From Aphrocallistes beatrix (taxonomy: Eukaryota; Porifera; Hexactinellida; Sceptrulophora; Aphrocallistidae): a stretch of DNA of 64,000 nucleotides. Positions within the stretch are counted from its first letter, which is position 1; each line of letters opens with the position of its first letter. Position numbers and translations under genes: made by a program. A model generated the notes under the pieces. That model made no database searches and had not been told where the DNA came from. It saw nothing but the letters and a program-made list of their open reading frames with translations. Shown here piece after piece: positions 24,336 through 35,694 of the stretch. The DNA is taken from contig OY725503.1 of the NCBI GenBank assembly GCA_963281255.1, positions 3,410,001 through 3,474,000 on the forward strand, read 5' to 3'.

Positions 24336-25393
24336 CAGGGTTGGGTTCAATTATAATTGTAATTAATTAATTACAATTAATTACGTTTTGTACATAATTG
24401 TAATTGTAATTGTAATTGATCATTGAAAAATTTTGTAATTGTAATTGTAATTGTAATTCGAAAAAATGGACATAATTGTAATTGCGTCTAAATTATACCT
24501 AAAGGCTAAAGCCATGCTTACAATTCCTATACATGTGTTAATTCTTTACATTATTGTTTGGATATCGTTGTGATTGGTGTTTCTCGGGAATTGGTAAGTG
24601 TAAGTTGACAACTTTACGTGTAAGCATCTGGATTCTCTCTTTTTCATGGTCTCTGTGCACTATAAATACAAGCGCGCTTCGCTTGCTTGCGCTGCGCGGC
24701 TGGCGGACACTTCGTGTCCGCCAGAGGCTCCCTTCGGTCGCCTGGAGGTGACATTGGTTAATTATAAGGGAGATAACATCTCTAAATATGTCCATCTTAG
24801 TGTTAAAACCGATTTCACTCGAAAAATCAACAAAATTTGTCAATTTTAAAATTTTTGATGCGTAATGATGTCGTCATAACAAAGTGATGAGTCATCATTT
24901 TTTGATGAAAGTCGCATCATATGTGAGGTATGTCAGTATACAGATTCTATTAAAATTTCAGCCTTCTATCTCCTATAATGGCTGAGTTATGCCCGAATAA
25001 CTGTGTTGCTTAACTTTTAAAAATGTGACAATGACGTCATAATTCCATGATGAGTCGACATTTTGCTCTGAACTCAGAACTTACTGGAGCCATAGCCAAA
25101 AGACTCCCACATGCCAAAAATCAGCCTTCTGCGCCCGGCAGTTTCTTCAATCAATTCGTTACAGATATATATATATACAATCATCGAGTTTTAATAGTAA
25201 GGATGTTCACCGAAGATATACACGCATCATTTTTGTAATTGTAATTGTAATTGTAATTGTGGATATCTTCCAATTATAATTATAATTGTAATTATAATTA
25301 GAAATTAAAGTTGCTTGTAATTGTAATTATAATTATAATTGTAAATTCGAATTAGTATAATTGAATATTAAAATATAATTGAACCCAACCCTG
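24336..25393. mobile_element. Inner hAT-type element rich in TGTAAT repeats
   Basis: Ends CAGGGTTGGGTTCAATTATA and its inverse. The 8-bp duplication ATTCAAGG is at 24328-24335 and 25394-25401. Subterminal DNA is runs of TAATTGTAAT in both arms. It is inserted in the middle hAT-type element and itself interrupted by a Helitron-like copy. Confidence 0.92.
24669..25203 (-). mobile_element. Helitron-like element, family A, complete (535 bp)
   Basis: On the minus strand it starts TCCTTACTATTAAAACTCGA after host A and ends with the hairpin island and CTTG before host T, with no duplicated target. It is the reference copy for the family A boundaries and the innermost layer of the nest. Confidence 0.78.
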
Positions 25394-26044
25394 ATTCAAG
25401 GATACAGTATTGACCAGTTTTGACCGGTAAAAACCGGGTTTTTCCCACTGTCCGTCCAAAACCAGTTTTGGACAGGACAAAACCCAACCCTGAATTATAG
25501 TCAATATACTTTTCATTTCAATGAGGTTAAAACTCGGTTAAAATTTGTCAGAAATTTATTGACTAAGAGCTGTAACCAATATATTATTATAAGTTATAGC
25601 TTCTGCTTATCTCATATCAGTTTTAACTTAATAACTAGTTAGAAACGTATTTTTATACTATTTGATAGGTTTTCCGATTGTTATACGTACGTATATAGAA
25701 GGATCGGATAACTTATACTTACAACTAGTATTCGATTTTGTATTACATTTTATTAATCCATTTTGAATTAGTTCGGTACTGGTTGTAATAACATTTTTTC
25801 ACATTTTTTCTTTTTTCTTTGAATATTTAGAGGCAAATAAAGAAAGGTTTTAATTGAATTCATGACATAATAGTCACTTAGGTTAATAAAGGAATGTGAT
25901 CAAATGTGTTCTTTTATTATCATGCTTCATTAATTTGAGTTTCTCTATTTATATGTAGAATATGATCATTTTGAAAATCCCCAATGTTCCCGGAAAGTTT
26001 CCACATTTGTAAATTCCCGGGAATTTTGCAACCCTAGTGGCATA

Positions 26045-28376
26045 CGAAAACAAGTAGTCTGAATTGTGAAAAATAGCACTAAATAAGTATTAAGGATATT
26101 TTGACTAGTTATCTTTTCTACCAGGTAGTTTATCCTCATACTGTATTCTACCTACCACAGTGAAGTTATGCTCTAACATTAGGTCATGCAGCCAAGTCAA
26201 ATTTATGACCTTCTAGGTTTTCCTAGTTCATGGACAATAATTTTTGTCAATCATCACATTTTAAAATTGTCTACAAACATTAAACTTCCTAAATACATTG
26301 TAGTAGATGTTGGTAATTGCATCTCCTAAAATTCTACTTTATACGACATTAAGTCTTACATGTTTGCTAATAATGTATCTACCAATCCCAATGTATTTAT
26401 TCCTCTCAAGTTATCTTTAATTTTTCCTAATAATGTTTCACTTAAACGTTCCATTGTGCCCAAGTATATTAAGCAAAAAGTTGATCTACGTAGTTGAAAA
26501 TTTGTTACGTATTTAGAGGTTTACCTGCATCACTTCTACAAGGACAACTCATGACAACTCCTGTTAGCATGAGTTATCCTGATGAGGGTGATACATACAG
26601 GTGAAGATACGGTACGGACTCAATGTCCCGGTTGAAATTCCTAACTGTGTAAATAATACTTGTGAACCTCCGAAATCCGGCATAGGCTCCTACTCCAATG
26701 GTATCACATCTCGGAAGTTTGCCTGTATTATGACTTTTTCTAATTAATTTTCTTTACTATCATTGATTATCATTGTAAGAATCATTGTAAGATTATCATT
26801 GTAAGCATTTCGAGGGAAAGTTCTCAAGAAATAAACCATTTAATTAAAGCTATAGTAACCAATATTGATGAAAAAGAATTTCATTCATTAACTCTATCCT
26901 TTTTCCATGTTTCCTATGGTTTCTTAAAGGATGCAAGTTCAAATTTCTTCTACCTCTAATTTAACCTGCGTCAAGTCATTTCATTAGGTTGTATACGAAT
27001 CTTAGGAGTAAATAGTCCGTTGATCGTTATTACAATTAACTGATTACTAGTTTTGCCAGTTACTTCTCAGAACTGAAATCCGACTTATTAACTAATCTTG
27101 AGAGCAATTTGGTTTGTCAAGGATATAGGTCATTGGCAAATTTATATATTTAGTTACAGATGGTTTAGAATTAATGCAAATATCATTTAACCATTCGCAC
27201 ATATATAACTGGTCTAAATGACACATATTTCCCAGCATATTATGCTAACGTATGAGATACTATGTACGTACGTATGAAGCAGTTCTGGACTAGCTAGCAC
27301 AGACTAAACAAATGTTACGGGAGTAAAGTTACTTGTTCTTTAGTAGACTCGAATGATAATTGCTTTTTATTGAATATCTTGTAGTCTTAACTTTGTCCGT
27401 TTAATATTTGATGGAATTTTATATGCATTGGGTACAATGCTTGTCTCATCCGATCACATTACATAGAGCTCGTGGATTTTGACTAATCAATTGTTTTTAG
27501 CGAAATAGGTTTCATCCTTAACAGATACAAACTTAATACAGAAAACTGGAATCAGTTAGAATCCTTATCAAGGGTAAATTAACGCGTAGAGGTAAAAATT
27601 AAAAATTGCGAAAAAATCCTATTTCGGACTGGAATGAGGTTGAAATTTTGTCAAAATTTGAATTTGTTATTGAGCTAAGTGGATGTTAAAGGTCTTCAAA
27701 AGCCTCCAAATGGTGCTTGGTACGGTTTTTGGTACAAAACAACAAATCCAAATGGTGGCGGTACTGTTAATGTTCTCTCCTGAGATAACTAAATTACATC
27801 TATCCTAATATTGGTTCGGAAAGTTACATTTGTATCCTTCAACTTAAGTCTATCTGAATTACTCCTATGAAGCCGAATGTAGCATTCATCAGGAAGAAAT
27901 TACGAACCATCTTTTCATTGTTAGAGAAACTTTTCTACTTGCTTTTGGAGATGATTTCAATGTTTATACTCCAGCATTTTTGTTTCATTGAGGTCAGTTG
28001 ATTCTTCTACACAATTAGTGACCACATTCTACTGAAACACAATATTCTACCTGATTAGAATAAAGGTGAAGTTAGCAATTTCTATATTTAATTGTTCCAT
28101 AATAGCAATTAAAAAAGTCTTCTATGTGAAATAAATATATATTGAAGGAGGAATTGTATATGCATATTAGTTTAATTCCCCCAGAAAATAAAATATATAG
28201 GTCTCACGATATAATAAGCACCATGTATCATGTGATCTCACAGACATATATAAATATCGAAACTGAAAACGAGAAAATACGAAGAGTAGTAGTGCTAGAT
28301 TTTTGTAACATAATATATCTGGATTCTGGCATAGATTTGGCATGCATGCAGGTACTAGTAAGTCGTAAGTAGAAGC
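26045..28376. other. Intergenic; decayed repeat DNA
   Basis: About 26130-27000 looks like a worn relative of the 22.4-23.5 kb repeats, with fragments of open frame such as NVSTNPNVFIPLKL between stops. The rest shows no gene. Confidence 0.35.
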
Positions 28377-28385
28377 TATATAAAG
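28377..28385 (+). promoter_or_regulatory. TATA box of caspase copy 1
   Basis: TATATAAAG about 55 bp before the start codon. Caspase copies 2 and 3 have TATAAAA in a similar place. Confidence 0.6.
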
Positions 28386-28437
28386 GAACATAATAGCTTC
28401 TCTTCTACAATAATTTGAAATTAATTATTCAGTTGAA

Positions 28438-29460
28438 ATGTTTGCTCCTACTCAACAAAATGAATATATTTCTCAATTTAACTTCAACTCTTCCCCTTCT
28501 CCTCATAAAAAGGGTCTCTGTATCTTCATCAACATTAATAAAGGACGTATTCACTCTGAAGAAGACGTTACACGTGCTTACAACACATTCACGGGATTAG
28601 ATTACGAAGTGGAAGTGTACAGAAATGTCAGTGGATTACAGCTGTACGACATTCTAGAGAAAGTGAGAGTGAAGTTGAATAGTCAGGTGGTTGCTTATGA
28701 ATCTCTCGTGGTGATAGTAGGAGCTCATGGAGACGCAGAAGGGATGCAGATGTATGATGGAGAGAGAGTCCGTGCTGAGGAGATAGTGACCCCATTCCTA
28801 CCCCACCGTTGTCCAGGATTGTCAGGGAAAGCTAAACTCTTCTTCTTCCAGTCTTGTCGGGGATTGCCAGAATCAGCATCTAGTTGTGATGCAGGGAGAG
28901 AAGGAGAAGTGTTGCAAAGTGAGGACGTGGTGGCTTCATTCAGTGGTGCATTTGGAGAGAATTCATACAGGTTTCCTCAGGGATCTCTCTACATCCAAAC
29001 ACTGTGTGACCTGTTAGAGTCTCCTGTGTGCTCCAGGTCTCTCTTTCCTCTTCTCCGTGAACTCTCAGAGAGAGTGAGGGAGGAGTCAGTGCTGCGAGGT
29101 CTACCTGAACAGGATCCTGTTTTTTGGAGCGGGGTACTAACTAATGACTTCTATTTCCGTTACTCCTGGAACTATTCTTCTGTCTTCACTCCTTATGAGC
29201 CAGTATCTGTTCCATCGAATTACTCCTCTGTACAGACTAACTTGATTACAAACTATGACAGCATCCCTACTTCTCATTCTTTCCCTTCTCATCCAGTGCC
29301 TTCTAACTACTTCAGCAGTTACTTGTGTTACTATTGCGGAGGATCGCATACACCAGATCGACACTATAATCCGACTCCTAAAATCTCTCCCTTCCTTTCC
29401 ACCACTGCTCCACCAAACAACTATTCAAGTGTATTCACTTGTCATACGAGCTCATACTGA
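28438..29460 (+). CDS. Caspase-like cysteine protease with zinc-knuckle-like tail, copy 1
   Basis: Intronless, 340 residues. The caspase domain spans about 22-240: catalytic His97 in VGAHGD, catalytic Cys140 in FFQSCRG (usually QACRG), and NSYRFPQGSLYIQTLCDLL at 176-194, where Arg178 corresponds to the P1-Asp-binding Arg of animal caspases. Cleavage after Asp is therefore likely. There is no CARD or death-effector prodomain, so it resembles an executioner type. The last 100 residues repeat NYSS and are rich in Tyr, Ser and Pro, then carry CYYCGGSHTPDRH (297-309), spaced C-x2-C-x3-H-x4-H like a minimal zinc knuckle. I know of no caspase with such a tail. A possible AATAAA is at 29871. Confidence 0.93.
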   Translation: MFAPTQQNEYISQFNFNSSPSPHKKGLCIFININKGRIHSEEDVTRAYNTFTGLDYEVEVYRNVSGLQLYDILEKVRVKLNSQVVAYESLVVIVGAHGDAEGMQMYDGERVRAEEIVTPFLPHRCPGLSGKAKLFFFQSCRGLPESASSCDAGREGEVLQSEDVVASFSGAFGENSYRFPQGSLYIQTLCDLLESPVCSRSLFPLLRELSERVREESVLRGLPEQDPVFWSGVLTNDFYFRYSWNYSSVFTPYEPVSVPSNYSSVQTNLITNYDSIPTSHSFPSHPVPSNYFSSYLCYYCGGSHTPDRHYNPTPKISPFLSTTAPPNNYSSVFTCHTSSY

Positions 29461-30015
29461 TAAAACAAGTATTATTTTATGTTTAACATCATGAAGAGTA
29501 ATGTGCGTTGTATTTTATTTTCATTATACTGTACATAAATGGTAGATTTCAATTATTTGTCTTAAAATGTGTTTGGAAGCTTAGGCTAAGGAATTTATAC
29601 TTAATGTAAAGAAATATTATACGAGGAATTTTCATATTTTTTATTGACAATTCAGCAACTTTCCTTAAAATAACTGACCACTTGTAACAATTACGAAGTG
29701 GATGGAATAGTTAAAGTCTAGACCATAGGGCACATAGTAATACTTGTATTCTAAGTTTGGTAGTCAAAGCTTTGTAATCCATCAAATTGGCTTTTTCTTA
29801 TATACTATGACACTCCTGCGAACCAATTCATAATTATTGATTGGTTCAATTAATGTTATTGTAATTATAGAATAAAATGCAACACCCTCCCCGAATTTTT
29901 AGAAATATATTTATCATAAACAGTCAAGACCGGGTGTTTCTTACATCGGGGTTTTCTTACTTATCGTTTTTCTTACCATTTCTTACAATATATATGATGT
30001 CAAAATTTCTAAATA

Positions 30016-30203
30016 CAGTCGACTCCGCTTAATAGAGCCACTGTTTAATCGGGTCAACCGCTTAATCGGGCCACTTTTGGCAGGACCGGAATAGCTCTCA
30101 CACATAGAAGCTAATGCAAATTATTTTCGGTTAATAGGGTTCTCCGCTTAATAGGGGCAAAATATCCTCTGACCGATGTGGCCCTATTAAGCGGAGTCGA
30201 CTG
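30016..30203. mobile_element. 188-bp MITE, TA target
   Basis: Same family as 4886-5074: CAGTCGACTCCGCTTAATAG ends, TA on both sides, inverted centre relative to that copy. Confidence 0.92.
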
Positions 30204-30540
30204 TATATCTCAATTTCATCGTTTTTTTACTGTTTGAATCTGTAAAGAAATAGTAAGGAAAAACGGTTTCGACTAGTATATTTTGTGTGGCTTAATGAGT
30301 ACAGTTGATTCTTCCAATTATGCTGGATTCTCATTTGAAATTTGTGTAACTATAAGTAATAGCATTTTAATAATATTATAACGCCATATAAGTACACCTG
30401 ATTGAGAGTGTGTCGTTGGATGAAGTTGAAAAATAAATATCCACAAGATAATGAATGAGTGGGTGAAAACACAGCGTAGAAACAATGAACTTGCACGTGA
30501 GTTTGATGCAGATGATTATATTGCACAATTTCACAAATTC

Positions 30541-30765
30541 AAAATTCTGCAAATTCATAATTTGCTCATAGCCGATATGTCGATATAATTTGCTCATAGC
30601 CTCATAGCCGATATAGCCATAGCCGATATAGACATAGCTCTATGTCTTTATCGGCTATGGCTCTGGCTATGTCTCTATATATAGACATAACTCTATATAG
30701 CTTAGATATAGCCATAGCCGATATAGCCGATATAATTTGCTCATAGCCGATAAGTCGATATGAGT
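30541..30765. repeat. Satellite-like array of GCCGATAT / GCTATATA words
   Basis: Irregular repetition of CATAGCCGATATAG and its complement, with an internal hairpin around CTATGTCTTTATCGGCTATG. No element boundaries visible. Confidence 0.8.
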
Positions 30766-31850
30766 TCTCCTAACACACGCAATGAAAATATTCCCTAATC
30801 TACAGAAAGATGGTTTGAAAAGATAGAATGCAAACTGTAAGCGTACCAGAATTATTTAAATGGGTGGTGGTTCTCACTTCATTAAAAAATTAAAATTAAA
30901 ATATAGTAAATATTGTTCCGGCAAGATGAAGACAATATGCAACGATTTGTAATACATTCAACATTTATCAAATATTTTCAAAAATATTGATCTGATTCAG
31001 TAAGCATCTCGAATTACAGGTTGTGTAGACGCTTATTATAAATGTATCCAACAATTATTGGTCTACATATCACCCATATGATAAAATCATGCAATGCTTT
31101 ACGAGTACATCAAATTTCATAAAATATTAATGAGTAAAAGCTAGAAATTATGTTTATAGTAAAAACAGAATGGTTTACAGTGTGACGAGGAGATTATGCC
31201 AATTTAATTAGAAACCACACGAACATATTTAAATGTCATTCATTATTTTTATCATTGAAGATTAATAGATCAGAGAAATTTCCACGAAGCTTAGGAGGGC
31301 AGGACATTTCAACAGAACATTGTTTTGAATTTCATCGTCCAAGTTAATTGACTAAGTAGCAAAACACAAAATATATGATTTAATTAACTGTAGAACGCCT
31401 AGCAGTTATATGGCTTCAGTGTCATAGAAAAGGCAGAAAATGATCGTTATGATGTTTACCATGTGAACAGTTGACCATGTGAATTGTGCAATAGAGAGTT
31501 CAATTATAAGGAATTTATTAATTAAAACCAAGACAACCCACACACCATACTTACAAATCAATCATATAAATGAAATACAAAGTGGGTAGGGAGAGTCAAA
31601 ATGATGATAAATATCTATGTACTAATAAAGGCTATTAGTAATCGAGAGCATTAAAGTAACATATCCAGACGAACAATGAGCATCCTTTTGGAACTTTTGG
31701 AAGATATCTGCTCGAAAACTAGAAAACATTTTGGTTACAATACTTCATAATTCCATGATGAATTGGCATCTGAGAGTCAAAGTACTAGTATGTTGTACAC
31801 GATATAATATTTGCCTAAAAAAGGTGTTACTTACTAACTTACAACCTTCA

Positions 31851-32169
31851 AGGGATGTCCGAATAAACGGGCCTCCCCCTTATTAATTTATGGATTTTCA
31901 TCCAAACCCCCCCGTTTATTAAATTTAAAAATGACAAGTTTTATCCAAAGACAGCTTTTTATTGTATGTATGTATTGCATAAATTATCTTCCATCTGAAT
32001 TCTATGGAATATTATATTCTAATTCTAGATAATATGATACCATAGCCTACTGTATATACTATACAGTAGGCTATGATGATACGTAATACTACTATGTAAT
32101 ACATCAATTAATTTCAATCCAACCCTCTCCTCCCCCGTATAATCCAACCCCCCGTTTATTCGGACCCCT
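31851..32169. mobile_element. 320-bp MITE with GTCCGAATAAACGGG ends
   Basis: Left end AGGGATGTCCGAATAAACGG, right end inverted AGGGGTCCGAATAAACGGGG. Near its right half, at about 32043-32077, is a perfect palindrome with 16-bp arms, CATAGCCTACTGTATA. The target duplication is unclear. Confidence 0.65.
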
Positions 32170-35100
32170 AGAGTAATCATTGTGAATGATCAACATCCAA
32201 TAACAGCATATACGTATCCTGCACGCCCTTCCTTAAGATTGGAATTCGTCATAGCTACTCTTACTTCAGAATAGTACAAAGAAAATATTTCCTACAACGC
32301 TGAGTTAACTCTCAAATTACAGTTAAGTATACACTGATGCCATTGTCATTCCAATAATTAGATCTCTTTTCATGATGATATTACAAAAGCACATAGGAAG
32401 TATTATTATAAATATTCCTTTTTAAAACCTTTAACATGGAGTAAGTAGATAGATACAGGTTTAGATATAAACCATAAAAGGGTTTCAAATGCCAAAAGTC
32501 AAATAAAATTACCTTCCATTTCATAAGCTTCTGAGTTATTAAGTTTAAAAATCTTTGACCTCTACGCCGTAATTTACCCTTCATTGAAATTCACAATGGA
32601 ACAACACGGTTTATTCAGTGCACATTTTTCCAAATAAATAATTAATTGAGTTTTTCCAAATTCTTTCAAGATGACATGATAATCTGTACAAGTTTATTCT
32701 AAGTATAATGGATACAGATATATGAATGATTTACAAAATCTTCTAAGATAGTTCAAAGGAGAAGTCAATCATTTAGAGAGAATCAAGGTGATTATAATAC
32801 TATCATTATTTAGAAGTATATAGTCAATTTTAATTTTAGAACTTAACCAACGTAATTGATTGAGTCGATGTTATTATCTCTAATCGCTGAACTTGAACCA
32901 GGACACCTGGACAATATTACTCTTCATACTTGTAATTTATTTAAATATTCATGAGGATGCTTAACTAAAAGATTAATCTTGTACCGTAGTGAGAAGCAGA
33001 ATGTTTTATTTTGCAAATGACAAAATCATTTTATTCGAATTAGAAACAACCTACATAAAATATGCATTTCTCCTGATATTTTATAAGATTCTGGTTTAAA
33101 ATGGCGTAGAACATTATACGTATCGCAGAAGAGAGTTTAAATTGAATTTAATTATTTGAATATAAGATGACTGATATTATATCAATTAAAAATGCTAGCG
33201 CGTGTATAAGAAGCAGATTAAAAATATGTTACCTCTCCCAAGAATAAGAAGTAGTACATATAGAAGATTGTCTTTGTGATATTCTCTCGAAAGATGATTT
33301 GATTCAATAAGAATCTCTATTTACAGCTATAAAGGTGGTAAAGTTAAGAAGTTAATCGATTTAAATTCACTTTTATTCGACACAAATATATGGCATTAAT
33401 TGGAAAAGCGGTTTCAAGTGCTAGACGATAAGATTACTCTTTCCTGCTTCATAAGCACATGGATTACTAATAGGAATTAAAAATCATACTTTGACATCAC
33501 CACGAGGTTAGCGAAAATTAAATAGATTAGATATATAAACTTTCCTCCTACGCCACAACGACATATTATTGGCAAAACTGTTAGTTGAAGTTCAAACTAA
33601 AAGTTGGTCAAATTAGTAAGTAAATCATTTCTCACGAATAACCACGCATTTATATGATAATAATTCAGTAGAATATTGAATGGCTTGTCAAACCATAAAT
33701 TTTGATGATTGTACATTATTCAATAGAGAAATGGCTACACTTTCGCCAATTAAATTGTCAAGTGCGTAAATGCAATATCTGATTGGATCAAATGTTTTGC
33801 GCATTATCAGCTTCAAAAAGTAGAAAGCACTTTGAGACTGACAGATTATGTCTTTCTAATTAATAAAATTGTGTCCTGATATGTTGGATCGGAAATCATA
33901 CATATTTTACGAATGGCGGAAATTCGTCGCGGAAAATTCGTCGCTATCGCATCTAATGCATAAATAAGAATATAACCGGAATCCACTGCATTTCCATTTT
34001 CGGATGAATCCGAGTCATATCAGACATTATACAGACATTACAAGCCTGACATTAGCTACGGCTGTGGTGTAAAATCGCATGATTACATTATCATGCGCCT
34101 AAAATGACATGATATCACGTGACTACTTTAATTCTCGACCTCAAAAGCCTCCTTGACACCTGGTTTCGAGCTCCATTCCTCCATTCAAATGCAATTGGCC
34201 TTCGGCCCCCTCATCATATTTCCACACCTAAAAGCACCCACTTCCTCCATTATTACACATTGTATATATAACTTAGTTTCTTAGTTTCCATCTAAATTGT
34301 TAGAATACTAATTCATTTATGATGTCAAAAACATTTAACGAGTAAAAGATAAACTAAATCTGACTTCAAATTCATTTTCTTTATGTTCGAATTACTCACT
34401 TTATAAGCTTTCAACATAATTACTCTCTTTCAAGATTAAGTATTTTCAGTATTTGCTAGCCTATGAGTTAACACCATTGTATATGATGGCATTGGTGGTA
34501 CGAGGTGGCACAGTTTGAAAATGTCCAACCCTGTTGGAGAGTAATCGAGTCGAAAGATATAGTGAGTAATTCGAATTTGAGGCTAAATCAAGCGTAGTCC
34601 TTACAAATTAGATACCCTTGACTCGATAATTAGATTAGTATTATAACTATTTGTATGCGAAATTTTGTGATGTACGAATACCTTTGCCCAGGCGGTGTAC
34701 AGTATCAATTAAGGTGAAAATAAAAGCTACAAAATATCAAGTCACCTCCTCTATCTTTCTCGACTAGTCTATGGACTGCACCTGTCTCTATGCTGAGTCA
34801 ACTGCTTCGCAGTGATGCGATCTGGTCGTCATCTTTTACACATCTCAACAACTTGTTTCTGAGTAATATTACAAATCTACTTATCCAAAGTTTAAGAATG
34901 TATTAGAACAAGATGAATAGTCAGCAGGAGTTGAAATTATTTTAATTCAAGAAAAGGAATCCCAGATGTCATTTCCATTATGAAATTTTATTTTTTCATA
35001 ATCATGACAAATGCATGTACTGGTACAATTCTCATTTCCTACATATAAGCCATCGATATACCACACACTTATTTGAAAACTATTTCGATGCTGGAAACTA

Positions 35101-35694
35101 CATAGACTTTTATAAAATTAAAATGATTTCGGAATACTATAATAGACTTTGTGCTTGGAAATCGTACTCCTGTTTCAAAGTCTAATTTGTCAGCAAATGT
35201 CGCTTTTGTACAGACACTCGGTTTCAACAATTTACGTATACAAAAAGGCTAAAAATTTTAACTTTTTTCGTTCTCGTATGATCAAAGTCACTACTCAAAG
35301 ATATTTAAATTTTAAACAGCTTATTAAAAGTGACTAAGTGGTCATAAATAATTATTCTGTTGCACTTCTGCATGGCTGCAATAATATCAATTGCTTAAGC
35401 GGGTTAATATTAAGTATAATGAACTCAGTTCCGGGACATATCACACATTATGTAATATATATGTACTTTGTTTTGACTATTCGATGGACCTCATCACTTA
35501 CAAGCATAATGCAGCATCAATTCGACATTGATTGTCAAATACTTTAAGTGCTTTTGGGGAAATTAATCTTATGTTCATTATATACTCAGCGGCGGATATT
35601 GAGAGAAAATATTCAATATACAGATTCGATATAAGATAAAACCCAACATAGTTAAAAATCTAAATGTACACATAAAACCTGAAAGTAAAATGCT

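Larger units (their letters stand above)
23872..25492. mobile_element. Middle hAT-type element (1.6 kb)
   Basis: Ends CAGGGTTGGCAGGTTTTGTC and inverted CAGGGTTGGGTTTTGTCC. The 8-bp duplication AATTATAG is at 23864-23871 and 25493-25500. Interior GGTAAAAACCGG-type words are repeated near both ends. It is inserted in the outer hAT-type element. Confidence 0.9.
23618..26036. mobile_element. Outer hAT-type element (2.4 kb) hosting further insertions
   Basis: Ends TAGGGTTGTAAAG...CTTTCCGGGAA and inverted TAGGGTTGCAAAATTCCCGG. The 8-bp duplication GTGGCATA sits at 23610-23617 and 26037-26044. No transposase; most of its length is a later insertion. Confidence 0.88.
29461..35694. other. Long gene-poor stretch
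   Basis: About 6 kb of AT-rich DNA without a credible exon. The first 200 bp is homologous to the 3' flank of caspase copy 3. It also contains the elements at 30016, 30541 and 31851. Confidence 0.5.

Noticed and set aside
28142..28372. 76-residue frame upstream of caspase copy 1
   Set aside because: No similarity at the same place upstream of copies 2 and 3, no splice link to the caspase and low-complexity content.
29255..29494. Signal-peptide-like frame (MTASLLLILSLLIQCLL) overlapping the caspase tail, present in all three copies
   Set aside because: The three copies are recent duplicates, so its conservation follows from the caspase DNA. It is a shifted reading of the same bases and has no own start signals.
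30541..30765. CRISPR-like or regularly spaced array
   Set aside because: Units are irregular, overlapping and without unique spacers, in an animal-type genome.
32043..32077. Transcription terminator hairpin
   Set aside because: Perfect palindrome, but inside a MITE and with no gene ending nearby.
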